Assembly (NCBI RefSeq): GCF_025994315.1
Contig: NZ_BAQE01000025.1
Strand: one strand, 5' to 3'
Length of the DNA stretch: 64,000 bases
From: Swaminathania salitolerans
GTDB lineage: Bacteria; Pseudomonadota; Alphaproteobacteria; Acetobacterales; Acetobacteraceae
Of this stretch, positions 26,274-36,716 are shown piece after piece. The notes beneath the pieces are model-generated. The model made no database searches. It saw nothing but the letters and a program-made list of their open reading frames with translations, and was not told the origin of the DNA. The translations under genes and the position numbers were made by a program. How positions within the stretch are numbered: the first letter of the stretch is position 1; each line of letters begins with the position of its first letter.

Positions 26274-27746
26274 GTGTCTCTGACCGTTCTGCGTCGCCTC
26301 GTATTATGCCTTGCCCTGACGTTTTTCTCCGGCCACGCGCGTGCAGAGGGCGATCTCCCGGCGCCGACGAAGCCGGGCGAGATAGGCGCCATCAGAACGG
26401 GAACCTTCCCTGCGGTCGAGGCCCAGGCTGCGCGCCCAGTGCTGAAGGCCGACACAACCGTCGCCCCCTTGCCGCGTCCCGAGGCCATCTTCACCGATCC
26501 GCACGGAGTCAATTCCTGGCTCCGTGAACGCGGTATCGCGTTCCTTCTCGACAACACCAACGAGATGGCGGGAATGATTCACGCGCCGACCAGAGGGCTC
26601 GGTCTGCGCAAGGGCGCGAGCAATGCCGGACAATACTCGGTCGAGAGCGATATCGACTGGGAACGACTGGCGGACTGGAGGGGATTTGCGACCCATGCCG
26701 TGATCGTCGGGCGATACGGCATACCGGTCAGCCGGATGTTCGGCGACAATCTCAACCCGAGTCAGGAAATCTACGGCGCGGGCGGCAATGTGTTCGTCCA
26801 TCTCGTCTTCGCATATGGAGAAGAAACGCTCTTCAACGACCGTTTCGACGTCGCAGCGGGCCGGATGTCGTTTCTTTCCGATTTCTCGGCCAATCCGCTC
26901 TACTGCAACTTCATGAACAATGCATTCTGCGGAAATCCGAAGGCCTCGAGCGATAACACCGCCCATGCGTCCTATCCCGATTCCAACTGGGCGATACGGT
27001 TCCGGCTCCGTCCTTCCGAAACGACGATTTTCCAGTTTGGCGTCTATTTCACCCAGACGCAGGGCATTTACGGCAATACCCAGATGCGTACCGGCTTCAA
27101 GTTCAATGGCGCCGACATAGACGGGCAGGCGATGCCGGTCGAGTTCATCTGGTCGCCGAGGCTGGGTCACGATCACGAGCTCCCGGGCCATTACAAGCTG
27201 GGTTTCGTGTACGATACCGCCGATCACAAGGACAATTACTACGACGGTAACGGCAATCCCTTCGCGCTCAGCGGGCTTGCGCCGCGCGATGTGCACGGGG
27301 CCTGGGCGGCCTGGGGACTGATCGACCAGATGGTCTATCATCATCCCGGGCAGGCAGCCGATGCAGGGCTCACCTTTCTGGGTGTTGCCTATGTCAATCA
27401 GCCCGAGACGCAGACCCGTGCCGACCAGCTTTCCATCGGCCTGCTCGATCGCGGGTTCTGGAAGGCGCGGCCGCTCGACGGGCTGGGTCTAAATTTTTCC
27501 TGGACACATGTCTCCGACGCCCTGACGCGCTCCCAGCGCCTCTATGCGATGCAGGGGCGTCCCCTGCCCAACGGATCCCTCTTTCCGCAGACGAGCACCT
27601 ATAATCTCGAGCTGCTCTATCAGATCCATGTGATGCGCGGCGTTACCTTCGCGCCCGATTTCCAGTATTACTTCAATCCGGGCGCGCAGAAGCAGCTCAA
27701 CAATCAGGCAGTTATCGGCTTCAAGAGCCATATAGAAATATTCTGA
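26274..27746 (+). CDS. OprB-family carbohydrate porin
   Basis: From GTG 26274 the 490-residue protein has a clean signal peptide ('VLRRLVLCLALTFFSGHARA') and then the OprB domain: 'YGAGGNVFVHLVFAYGE', 'FNDRFDVAAGRM', 'YCNFMNNAFCG' with two cysteines, 'GHYKLGFVYD' and a C-terminal beta strand ending 'SHIEIF'. It is a second sugar porin, distinct from that at 3081. An upstream in-frame extension to 26094 has no signal-like features and is rejected. GTG is assumed because no ATG fits the signal. Confidence 0.85.
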   Translation: MSLTVLRRLVLCLALTFFSGHARAEGDLPAPTKPGEIGAIRTGTFPAVEAQAARPVLKADTTVAPLPRPEAIFTDPHGVNSWLRERGIAFLLDNTNEMAGMIHAPTRGLGLRKGASNAGQYSVESDIDWERLADWRGFATHAVIVGRYGIPVSRMFGDNLNPSQEIYGAGGNVFVHLVFAYGEETLFNDRFDVAAGRMSFLSDFSANPLYCNFMNNAFCGNPKASSDNTAHASYPDSNWAIRFRLRPSETTIFQFGVYFTQTQGIYGNTQMRTGFKFNGADIDGQAMPVEFIWSPRLGHDHELPGHYKLGFVYDTADHKDNYYDGNGNPFALSGLAPRDVHGAWAAWGLIDQMVYHHPGQAADAGLTFLGVAYVNQPETQTRADQLSIGLLDRGFWKARPLDGLGLNFSWTHVSDALTRSQRLYAMQGRPLPNGSLFPQTSTYNLELLYQIHVMRGVTFAPDFQYYFNPGAQKQLNNQAVIGFKSHIEIF

Positions 27747-27822
27747 AAACTTTACCGGAGAAACTTCCGGATCGTCTGGGTTGTTTCTGGTCGCAGCATG
27801 AGCGATCAGGAGTTTCCCCGCG

Positions 27823-29655
27823 ATGTCACACAGCCTTCCCGCACTGGCCGATGCCCTCACGCCCGAGGGTCCGCTCGACGGATTCTGGCCGATAGAGGAT
27901 TACGCGGCACTCGGAGACGGCCGATCCGTGGCGCTGATCGCGCCCGATGGCAGCGTCGACTGGTGCTGCGTGCCCAATCTCGACTCGCCACCCATGTTCG
28001 ACCGGCTTCTCCATCGCGCAGGCGGTTTCTTCCAGATCCGTCCTGTGGCGCCCTTCACCGCGACACGGCAATATCGCGAAGACAGCAACGTGCTCGAGAC
28101 CCTGATCGAGACGGAGCACGGCTCGGCCCGGATCACGGAATCCCTCAACAGTACCTTTGCTGGGCGTCTGCCCTGGACCGAATTCGCACGCCGCATCGAG
28201 GGGATTTCAGGGCGTATCACGTTTCTGGTCCGGTTCCGTCTGGGGACGCGCTGCGGCACGGTCGCTCCATGGATCCAGTCGACCGAAAACGGCGACGTGC
28301 ATCACATCGGCTCCGTTCTGGCCCATCTCGTCCATACGCCCAACATGCGTATCCTGCGTCAGCTCGATGAAGCCATCGAGGCGGAAATCATCGTGGGAGA
28401 CAAGACCCATGCGCTCGTCGCGCTCGTCGCGACACAGGACGAGCCGCTTGCCGTGCCGACTCCCGAACAGATCGACGAGCGTATCGAGACGAGCGATCGC
28501 GCCTGGCGCAACTGGGCCCAGTCGCTGTCCTATGACGGCCCCTATGCCGGGCATGTGAAACGCAGCGCGCTCGCGCTCAAGCTTCTGCTCTATGCGTCGA
28601 GTGGCGCGATTGCCGCTGCGGCGACCACCTCCCTGCCGGAACGTCTGCGGGACGGCAAGAACTGGGACTACCGTTTCGCCTGGATCCGCGATGCCGCCTA
28701 TGTCGCGAATGCCTTCGTCAGGCTGGGCGCGATTGCCGAGGTGAAGGCCGCTCTGGCCTGGCTGGTGCATCATCTCGGTGAGCAGGGACCGCTCGTGATG
28801 TACGGTCTTTCCGGCGACAAGGTCGAGGACGAGACGTTTTACGAGGATGTGGACGGATATCGGGGCATCCATCCGGTCGTGACCGGGAACCGCGCCGCCG
28901 GACAGCATCAGCACGGGATTTACGGCGATATCTTCGAGACGGCAGCGCTGTTCGTTTCGCGCGGCAATCTTCTCGATCAGAAGACGGCGCAGCTGCTCGC
29001 GGGCCTTGCCGATCTGTGTGCCGATCACTGGCGGCAGAAGGATGCGGGGATCTGGGAACTCATGGAGGATCGCCACTACACGATGTCGAAGGTCAGTTGC
29101 TGGCAGGCGCTCGACCGGGCTTGCCAGATGGCGGAACGGGGGCATCTCGCCAGGGATCGCGTGCCGCGCTGGACGCGCGAGAAGGAGCGTATTCTCGACT
29201 ATATCGACAAGGAATGCTGGTCGGAGAAACACCAGGCCTATAGTTTCTACGCGGGTTCCGACGAGCTCGATGCGTCCATCGCGCTCGCCGTTCCGTTCGG
29301 TATCGACCGGAAGGAGCGCATGCTCTCCACCCTCGACGCCGTACGCAAGCAGCTCGGTCGCGGCCCCTTCATCTATCGCTATACCGGGATGCAGCAGGAA
29401 GAAGGCGCCTTTCTCGCCTGTTCCTGCTGGGTGGTCGAGGCGCTGGCGCTGCTCGGCCGCAAGGACGAAGCCGAGACCATGTTCGCGGCATTCCTGGAGG
29501 CACTTCCGAAGAATACGGGGACCATCGCCGAGATGATCGACCCCGATACCGGCATGTATCTGGGCAATACGCCTCAGGGCCTGAGCCATCTCGGTATCGT
29601 CCATGCGGCCTGTGCTCTGGCAGGCGACCGGATGAAAGCGTTCGATCTCCCCTGA
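27823..29655 (+). CDS. Glycoside hydrolase family 15 protein (glucoamylase/trehalase-like)
   Basis: The 610-residue protein has the N-terminal beta-sandwich ('FWPIEDYAALGDGRSVALIAPDGSVDW'-type opening) and an (alpha/alpha)6 barrel with 'NWDYRFAWIRDAAY' (R289, D290), 'GIWELMEDRHYTMSKV.CW' and 'EEGAFLACSCW' (E526/E527). It matches bacterial GH15 enzymes, which include glucoamylases and trehalases; the sub-specificity is unknown. No signal peptide is seen, so it is probably cytoplasmic and acts on storage sugars or trehalose. ATG follows AGGAG at 10 bases, 76 bp after the porin gene. Confidence 0.9.
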   Translation: MSHSLPALADALTPEGPLDGFWPIEDYAALGDGRSVALIAPDGSVDWCCVPNLDSPPMFDRLLHRAGGFFQIRPVAPFTATRQYREDSNVLETLIETEHGSARITESLNSTFAGRLPWTEFARRIEGISGRITFLVRFRLGTRCGTVAPWIQSTENGDVHHIGSVLAHLVHTPNMRILRQLDEAIEAEIIVGDKTHALVALVATQDEPLAVPTPEQIDERIETSDRAWRNWAQSLSYDGPYAGHVKRSALALKLLLYASSGAIAAAATTSLPERLRDGKNWDYRFAWIRDAAYVANAFVRLGAIAEVKAALAWLVHHLGEQGPLVMYGLSGDKVEDETFYEDVDGYRGIHPVVTGNRAAGQHQHGIYGDIFETAALFVSRGNLLDQKTAQLLAGLADLCADHWRQKDAGIWELMEDRHYTMSKVSCWQALDRACQMAERGHLARDRVPRWTREKERILDYIDKECWSEKHQAYSFYAGSDELDASIALAVPFGIDRKERMLSTLDAVRKQLGRGPFIYRYTGMQQEEGAFLACSCWVVEALALLGRKDEAETMFAAFLEALPKNTGTIAEMIDPDTGMYLGNTPQGLSHLGIVHAACALAGDRMKAFDLP

Positions 29656-29717
29656 TGCGCTCTTGCAAGCCGGCACATTCCAGTCGTTGCGGGAGATTCG
29701 GGCCGCGGGAGTCCATA

Positions 29718-29762
29718 TCGGGCTCCCCTGTCGGGCTCCCCTGTCGGGCTCCCCTGTCGGGA
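29718..29762. repeat. 13-bp intergenic tandem repeat
   Basis: Three perfect copies of a 13-bp unit (29718-29730, 29731-29743, 29744-29756) plus a 6-base partial copy lie between the converging GH15 and GT61 genes. The unit is not a multiple of three, in contrast to coding repeats in this window. Confidence 0.9.
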
Positions 29763-29791
29763 TCGTCACGGCGCTCCGCGCGGCAGAACGC

Positions 29792-30805
29792 TCAGTTCCG
29801 CGTAAGTGTCTGGACGATTCTCACGAGATCGATCGCCAGCCTGTCAGGCTCGGTGATCTCGTAGGTCTCATGAGGATCGGAGGTTTTCTGCAGATAGGCA
29901 TGGGTATTGAGATAGAGGGATCGATTCCGGGCTTCCGAGTCGATCATTCTCTGTGTGCCGAAGATATAATCGTCATGATTGAGGATGATTATATGTTTGC
30001 CTCCGAAGAAGATGCTGTTGATGAAGGCCGACCCGGAGAATCCGATGACGATATCGTACTCGCTCCATAGATTTATCTGATCCTGGAATTGCAGTTCTTC
30101 GGGATGGCAGATATCGACGCCCATTCTTTCGAGTGCTTCACAAAGCATGTCCTCCCCCAGATACCGGCGTGTTGCCGATCTGACCCGGTCCCGGCTCAGA
30201 TAGAGAGGATTCATTTTCGGGCGGCTGACGCGTTTCCCTGTCAGACAGTGTCCGATGGAGCGCATGAACCCCGCCCAGGCAGGATAAGCATGGCTGTTTT
30301 CGACAAAAACAGGTTCAGCCACGACGATATCGTGCAAGGAAGACAAGTCCCTGACATTCAGGATCTTTCCTTCGTCGATTTTCAGAATATCGAATATTTT
30401 CGATATGAACGCGTCGTTGCGACCGGAAACCTCGTCGTAATTGACGCATGTGAAATATTCGAAATGCCGATCGGTCGCTTTCAGATACCACAATCGTTGC
30501 AAGGTGCTGGTCAGGAAATGGCCGAAATGCGTATGGAAATAACCGATCCAGAAACTGCCTGACGGTCCGGTAGCGCTATGGGGAACGGGGTCTATGATAT
30601 CCGGCGCATAAACATGATAGTGGAAATGACCGTCGGTACCTTCGCCCGTACAGTAAGTGGAATGGGCGATCAGACCGCCGTACGTATTATAGAGCGAATC
30701 ATGCTTTACGAGCACCTGCGGATGCAGCGTGACCGAAGGTGACCCATATGCCCTTATCGAGCGTCCGAAGGTCTGTGCGCAGATTTCGAACCGGGAATGT
30801 TTCAT
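29792..30805 (-). CDS. Glycosyltransferase family 61-like protein
   Basis: The 337-residue protein has the GT61/DUF563 layout: 'FWIGYFHTHFGHFLTSTLQRLW' (about 86-107), 'YLSRDRVRSATRRYLGED' and 'FQDQINLWSEYDIVIGFSGSAFINSIFF'. Such enzymes add sugars to cell-surface polysaccharide or O-antigen, with no signal peptide. Acceptor and donor are unknown. It is a single gene, convergent to GH15, with AT-rich DNA upstream and lower G+C than its neighbours, which suggests transfer. Confidence 0.8.
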   Translation of the reverse strand: MKHSRFEICAQTFGRSIRAYGSPSVTLHPQVLVKHDSLYNTYGGLIAHSTYCTGEGTDGHFHYHVYAPDIIDPVPHSATGPSGSFWIGYFHTHFGHFLTSTLQRLWYLKATDRHFEYFTCVNYDEVSGRNDAFISKIFDILKIDEGKILNVRDLSSLHDIVVAEPVFVENSHAYPAWAGFMRSIGHCLTGKRVSRPKMNPLYLSRDRVRSATRRYLGEDMLCEALERMGVDICHPEELQFQDQINLWSEYDIVIGFSGSAFINSIFFGGKHIIILNHDDYIFGTQRMIDSEARNRSLYLNTHAYLQKTSDPHETYEITEPDRLAIDLVRIVQTLTRN

Positions 30806-31175
30806 TGGCGGCAGGTCGGGTGGGAGGCCCCATGTCTCGATCCCGCGCGGCTCATCGAGGACATCATGAGAGTATGATCTGTGACTATTTCTTCCTTATC
30901 GAAGAATAATCATGGATTTGTTCGATATATAAATCAATTCATTGAGACATCGTGACTATAGACCTGTTTTCGTCCCGTGTCGTTCAGGTCGCCCGGTGTT
31001 GTCAGGGTCTCCCGAGGGGTTTCCGCGGCAGGCCCCGTCCGTTACCGCCCCCGGCCTTTCACGGGATGAACCGTCCGGATTGACGTCGCGGCGTCGGATC
31101 GGAAAAACGATCCCGGGTTTATCGCGATCGTATCGCGTGCATGTTCCGGATCGGTCAGTCGGTGGGCGCGCCTTC
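30806..31175. other. Intergenic region, AT-rich promoter side of the GT61 gene
   Basis: The 370-bp gap separates two leftward genes. It contains an AT-rich patch (about 30880-30950) with a 6-bp inverted repeat TTCTTC/GAAGAA (30889-30894 and 30901-30906). It probably carries the GT61 promoter. No coding potential was seen. Confidence 0.5.
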
Positions 31176-32177
31176 TCAGGTCGCGTAACCCGAGAGGGTC
31201 CAGGCCTCGCGGGCGCGCGTCAGCCCGTGCAGGCGCGCGCCGGGGTCGTAGATCGGAACGCTTACCATCACCTCGTCAGGGGCATGGCGTGTCATGAAGT
31301 CTTTCATTCCTTCTGCGACCTGCTCCCGGGTTCCGATCAGGCTCGTCGCCTGCACCGTATCGAGCTGCGTGCTGATCTCGCGCGACCAGGGAAGATCTTC
31401 CGGCGGGACGGGCGGCAGGACACGCCCCGGTCGGCCCTGTCGCAGCGCCGCTACGAACAGACGGCGTGAGGTCGCGAGGAAGTCCGCTTCCTCCGCCGTG
31501 TCCGCAGCAATCACGTTCATGGCCAGCATGACATAGGGCGCGGCCAGATGCTCAGAGGGGCGGAACGTGTTGCGATAGAGATGGACGGCCTGTTCCATCA
31601 TCTGCGGCGCGAAATGCGAGGCAAAGGCGAAAGGCAGGCCCAGAGCCGCCGCCAGCTGCGCAGAAAACAGCGATGAGCCGAGAAGCCAGACCGGAACGTT
31701 CGATCCTGCCCCGGGGGTGGCCACGACGCCGCCCGCATCCCCTTCCGGCGAGAGATAGGCCATGAGTTCGAGAACGTCCTCGGGAAAGCGATCCGCGCTG
31801 TCTCCCGTCCGGCGCAACGCGCGCAACGTGCGCTGATCCGAGCCGGGAGCACGACCCAGGCCCAGATCGATCCGCCCCGGGAACAGGGCCTCGAGCGTGC
31901 CGAATTGCTCTGCGATGGTCAGGGGCGCATGATTGGGCAGCATGATGCCCCCGGCACCGATACGCATATGGCGCGTGGCGGCGGCGAGATGACCGATCAC
32001 CACGCTCGTCGCGGCAGAGGCTATGCCGGGCATGGCGTGATGCTCAGCCACCCAGTAGCGCTTGAAGCCGAGGGCTTCGGCGCGAATGGCCATGTCGCGC
32101 GATTCGAGCAGGGCCTCCCGGACGCTGCCATCTTCGCGGATGAAAGAGAGGTCGAGAACGGAGAGCGGTGTCATCAT
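31176..32177 (-). CDS. LLM-class flavin-dependent oxidoreductase
   Basis: The 333-residue protein has the luciferase-like TIM-barrel motifs of the group annotated as alkanal monooxygenase-like: 'AEALGFKRYWVAEHHAMPG', 'RIGAGGIMLPNH.PL.IAEQFGTLEALFPGRIDLGLGRAPG' in pieces, and 'SLFSAQLAAALGLPFAFASHF'. It would use reduced flavin; the substrate is unknown. ATG codons at 32177 and 32174 are both possible. The stop-to-start distance to the upstream ClC gene is 83 bp, so co-transcription is possible. Confidence 0.87.
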   Translation of the reverse strand: MMTPLSVLDLSFIREDGSVREALLESRDMAIRAEALGFKRYWVAEHHAMPGIASAATSVVIGHLAAATRHMRIGAGGIMLPNHAPLTIAEQFGTLEALFPGRIDLGLGRAPGSDQRTLRALRRTGDSADRFPEDVLELMAYLSPEGDAGGVVATPGAGSNVPVWLLGSSLFSAQLAAALGLPFAFASHFAPQMMEQAVHLYRNTFRPSEHLAAPYVMLAMNVIAADTAEEADFLATSRRLFVAALRQGRPGRVLPPVPPEDLPWSREISTQLDTVQATSLIGTREQVAEGMKDFMTRHAPDEVMVSVPIYDPGARLHGLTRAREAWTLSGYAT

Positions 32178-32260
32178 CGCGATATGGGCAGCGACAGGGC
32201 GCGTGAAAAGCCCCGGATGACCGGACGCGATGAAGGGCGTATCCGCGTGTCTCCCCCGGC

Positions 32261-33679
32261 TCAGCGATCCGCCTTGCCTGCGGTTGCGTCCTCCGCCAGC
32301 GCCTCGACGGCCGGGGTGGTTTCCCCTCGCGTATAGATCGGCTCGGGTGCGGTCTTGTGCGCGGCTTCCATGAAGCTGTCGGCCAGCGCCCCGTACAGCG
32401 CGTGCTTGCAGATCATGCGCGAAACGCCGAAAGCGAGGAAGGACGTCGCCATGAGCGCCAGCGTGACCTGCTGGTTGTCGCACATTTCCATCACGATGAC
32501 CGTGGCTGTGAGCGGTGCCTGAACCACCGCGGAGAAATAGGCCACCGTGCCGAGAAGAACGACGGCGCCCGGAGTCGTGTGCGGAAGATATTGCTCGATC
32601 CATCCTCCGATACCGGCACCGACGGAAAGCGAGGGGGCGAAAAGCCCTCCGGGGATACCCGAACAGTAGGAAACCACGGTCGCCACGAATTTCAGGATGA
32701 AGAACGAGGCGGGATAATGCTCCGAACCATCGATGATCTCGCGCGCCTGGGTATAGCCCGTTCCGTAGGTCGCCCCATGGGAAACCAGACCCAGACCGGC
32801 AAGAACGACGCCGCACGAGGCCGCGAACAGCACCGGGCGTGCCTTGATCCCGCGACCCAGCCGTCCCGGCAGGCCCTTCGAGAAGCGGATCAGAATGGCG
32901 GAGAACGTGCCGCCGGCCAGCCCCCCGACGATCCCGCAGGTCAACACGGCGATCCATGCCGTTCCGATCGGGACATCCACATCGGTATGGCCGAAATAGG
33001 AATAATTTCCGACGAGCGCGATGGCGGTCACACCCGACAGAACCACGCCGGTCAGCATCGTGCCCGACGTCTTCTGCTCGAAGGAATGGGAGAGCTCCTC
33101 GATGGCGAACACGATCCCTGCGAGCGGCGTGTTGAAGGCGGCGGAGACGCCTGCCGCACCGCCAGCAAGAATAGCGCCGCGCCGCGCCGCTACACTCGAA
33201 ATGCCCAGAAGACGTGAAAATCCGTGCATGATGGCCGCGCCGATCTGTACGGTCGGCCCTTCACGTCCGATCGAGGCTCCGGCGAGAAGCCCGAAACAGG
33301 TCAGAACGATCTTGGCGGAGGCGACCTTCAGCGAGAGGACACGGTTCACGATCGAGAAATTCTCGATATGAAGCGTCGCGATCGTCTGGGGGATGCCGCT
33401 CCCCTGTGCCCCGGCAAAAAAGCGACGGGTCAGCCAGGTCGAGAAGGCAAGACCGCTCGGGATCACGATCAGCATCACATAGGGATTCCAGCCGACCATC
33501 CTCCCGCGGACACGCGCCGCCCAGTCGGCCGTGCCGGCAAAGGATACGGCCACGACGCCGACGAGTATCGCCCCGAGCCACCAGGTAAGGGTACGACGCC
33601 ACTGTGTCGTGGTGCGTCGTGCGGTGCGACGGAGGTGCTGTATGCGGTTGCTCTGCCGCAAGGCGGTGCTGGGGCGCAT
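32261..33679 (-). CDS. ClC-family chloride/proton antiporter
   Basis: The 472-residue protein has all ClC ion-binding motifs: 'GSGIP' (93-97), 'GREGP' (138-142, gating Glu E140) and 'GGLFAPSL'. The internal 'FAIEE' Glu matches the proton glutamate of exchangers, so it should be an H+/Cl- antiporter rather than a channel. No CBS domains follow. ATG 33679 is preferred over upstream non-ATG starts because it is preceded by a GGCGAG site and matches the family N-terminus. Acid resistance is a plausible role in an acid-producing host. Confidence 0.92.
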   Translation of the reverse strand: MRPSTALRQSNRIQHLRRTARRTTTQWRRTLTWWLGAILVGVVAVSFAGTADWAARVRGRMVGWNPYVMLIVIPSGLAFSTWLTRRFFAGAQGSGIPQTIATLHIENFSIVNRVLSLKVASAKIVLTCFGLLAGASIGREGPTVQIGAAIMHGFSRLLGISSVAARRGAILAGGAAGVSAAFNTPLAGIVFAIEELSHSFEQKTSGTMLTGVVLSGVTAIALVGNYSYFGHTDVDVPIGTAWIAVLTCGIVGGLAGGTFSAILIRFSKGLPGRLGRGIKARPVLFAASCGVVLAGLGLVSHGATYGTGYTQAREIIDGSEHYPASFFILKFVATVVSYCSGIPGGLFAPSLSVGAGIGGWIEQYLPHTTPGAVVLLGTVAYFSAVVQAPLTATVIVMEMCDNQQVTLALMATSFLAFGVSRMICKHALYGALADSFMEAAHKTAPEPIYTRGETTPAVEALAEDATAGKADR

Positions 33680-33879
33680 GGATTCTCGCCTGGCTGGGAG
33701 TCGAAGGGGACGACCGGTTTGTGACGCTCCTGCCAGCACCCCGTGCGGCTGGTCAAGGAATGGGGAATTGAAAAGATCGTAACGAAGCAGATTGCGTCAG
33801 GTTCGCGCTTCCATGCCGGGGGTATTCCAGCCTCCCGCCGGTGTCGCGCCGGGGCTGCACCCGGCGGAGGGCGCGTGTC

Positions 33880-34772
33880 TCACACCAGAACGGGAATGCC
33901 CGTCTGCTTCGCCTTTTCCTCGGGTTCGACGTGGATATGGATGATGGCCCGGCCGATATGCTTGCGCAGCATGTGTTCCACGCGGTCGCAGATATCATGG
34001 GCCATGGCGACCGACATCTCGCCCGGAACGACGAGGTGGAATTCGATGAAGCTGACGCTGCCCGCCGTGCGTACGCGGATGTCATGGGCCTCGATCGCGC
34101 CGGTCGCCTGTTCGGAAATGATGCTGCGGATGGTGTGAAGGGTTTCCTGGTCCGGAGCCTCATCCATCAGCCCCGCGATGGATTGACGCATCATGTCGAA
34201 GCCGACGCGCAGGACATTCACGGCGACCAGTCCGGAGAGAATGGCGTCGAGACGTGTGTACCCCGTAAGGGGGATGAGCGCGATTCCCAGAACGAGAACC
34301 ACCGTGGTCCAGACATCGGAAATGACATGACGGCCATTGGCCGTCAGCGCGGGAGAGCGTCTTTGGCGCCCCTGGCGGACGAGCACGAGCCCCCAGGCGA
34401 GATTGACCACGCCGCCCAGCGCATTGAACGCGATACCGAGCCAGGGTGCGATGTCGTGATTGGGGGCGAGCCAGCTCTTCCACGCGACCCAGGCAATCCC
34501 GATCGCTGTCAGAACCACCAGAACGGCCTCTGTCACGGCAGAGAGATATTCGGCCTTGTCGTGACCATAGGTATGGTTGTCGTCTGCCGGGCGCTCGGCA
34601 ACGTTCAGGGCCCAGAGGGCACCGAGGGCGGCTGCGACATTGATGATCGTCTCCAGCGTATCCGAAAGCAGCGCGCTCGAACCGCTGACCCGCCAGGCGA
34701 TATATTTGAGGCCGAGCGCCACGAGGCTCACCAGAAGCGAGAGCCAGCCGAACAGGATCTTCTCGGGAGGTT

Positions 34773-34779
<7 letters not shown>
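33880..34779 (-). CDS. Cation diffusion facilitator (FieF/MMT-like)
   Basis: The 299-residue protein has six predicted membrane helices and a C-terminal cytoplasmic domain ending 'IIHIHVEPEEKA'. Motifs include 'SSALLSDTLETIINV' (TM2), 'HTYGHDKAEYLSAVTE' (69-84) and 'GRHVISDVWTT' (H151, D155 in TM5). The TM2 site reads D40..E43...N47 rather than the HxxxD or DxxxD of well-studied CDFs, so metal preference cannot be assigned. It overlaps the 3' end of the upstream CDF gene by 7 bp. Confidence 0.88.
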
Positions 34780-35894
<1,115 letters not shown>

Positions 35895-36392
35895 GGGCTC
35901 GCTTTCGATAGATCGTCGTAAGATACCGCATATAGGGCATCCTGCCCGGTGTCGCCATCGGGAAGCGTGCCGCTTTCGATGTCGGAACGGGAAAAATGCC
36001 GTGGCTCTACCCGTGCCGGGACAGCTGCGCCGCCATGGGCAGAACGGGTCAGCCCCCCGGAAGTGAAAGGGTTTGTCATCGAAAGAGGACGATTTCAGGA
36101 TTGAATTAAATGAGCCTGTCGGGTGGTATGCATCTCGCCCTGTGCCTGTCGCGAGGGAGGGGGGGAAGTCCGAATTCCGACTGAGTTCCTGATCGCGATC
36201 GTGAAAACCGGATGCGCCGCCTTCGTCACGCGGTTCGTCCGGACAGTTTTGTTTTGGAGCTTCCCGTTTGAATTCATTTTCGCATGACCTGCGCCGAGCG
36301 CGTCTTTCCGTGTCCTCGCGGGACATCGCCGCGCGGTCTGTCTTGCCCGTCCGGCGCGATGCAGCCAGCCCCGGCGGGGCAGGGCGTCGGCA
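35895..36392. other. Intergenic region between divergent CDF and Cdd1-like genes
   Basis: The 498-bp region must hold both promoters. I see an AT-rich patch near 36236-36290 but no clear operator, RNA or conserved ORF. An ATG-starting open frame (36079 leftward) enters the CDF gene in the wrong frame; I do not call it. Confidence 0.4.
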
Positions 36393-36716
36393 ATGACGGA
36401 CGAAGCCCCGCCAGCTGGGGATACGGCGCTTCGCGCCCTGAGAAATATCGGTCCCGCGGCGTACAGGGATCTTGCCTTTCTCGGGATTGTCGACCGGGCA
36501 CAACTCGCTCTGTGCGAGCCCGATACCCTCTATCGTCGTCTTTGCGTCGAAACCGGGGTTCGTCACGATCCATGTGTGCACGATGTTTTCGCCTCGGCAA
36601 TTCATCAGGCGCGAACGGGTGAGGCATGCGACTGGTGGCACTTCACCCCCGGGCGCAAGGAACGGCAGAAAAACGGGAGTTTCGTCTCCCTCCCCGAAAC
36701 AGTGAGGAATTCCTGA
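36393..36716 (+). CDS. Cdd1-like helix-hairpin-helix protein
   Basis: The 107-residue protein has a helix-hairpin-helix start ('ALRALRNIGPAAYRDLAFLGI') and 'LYRRLC.ETG.RHDPCVHDVF', ending in 'WWHFTPGRK'. This is the Cdd1/'mitomycin resistance' small family, of unknown function and presumed DNA-binding through HhH. Its stop overlaps the start of the M28 peptidase gene (TGATG), which suggests co-translation but not a shared function. Confidence 0.8.
   Translation: MTDEAPPAGDTALRALRNIGPAAYRDLAFLGIVDRAQLALCEPDTLYRRLCVETGVRHDPCVHDVFASAIHQARTGEACDWWHFTPGRKERQKNGSFVSLPETVRNS

Noticed and set aside
31176..32957. A 593-codon frame continuing the flavin monooxygenase into the ClC gene.
   Set aside because: Residues before 'MTPLSVLDLSF' are the ClC gene read in the wrong frame; the family N-terminus sets the start at about 32177.
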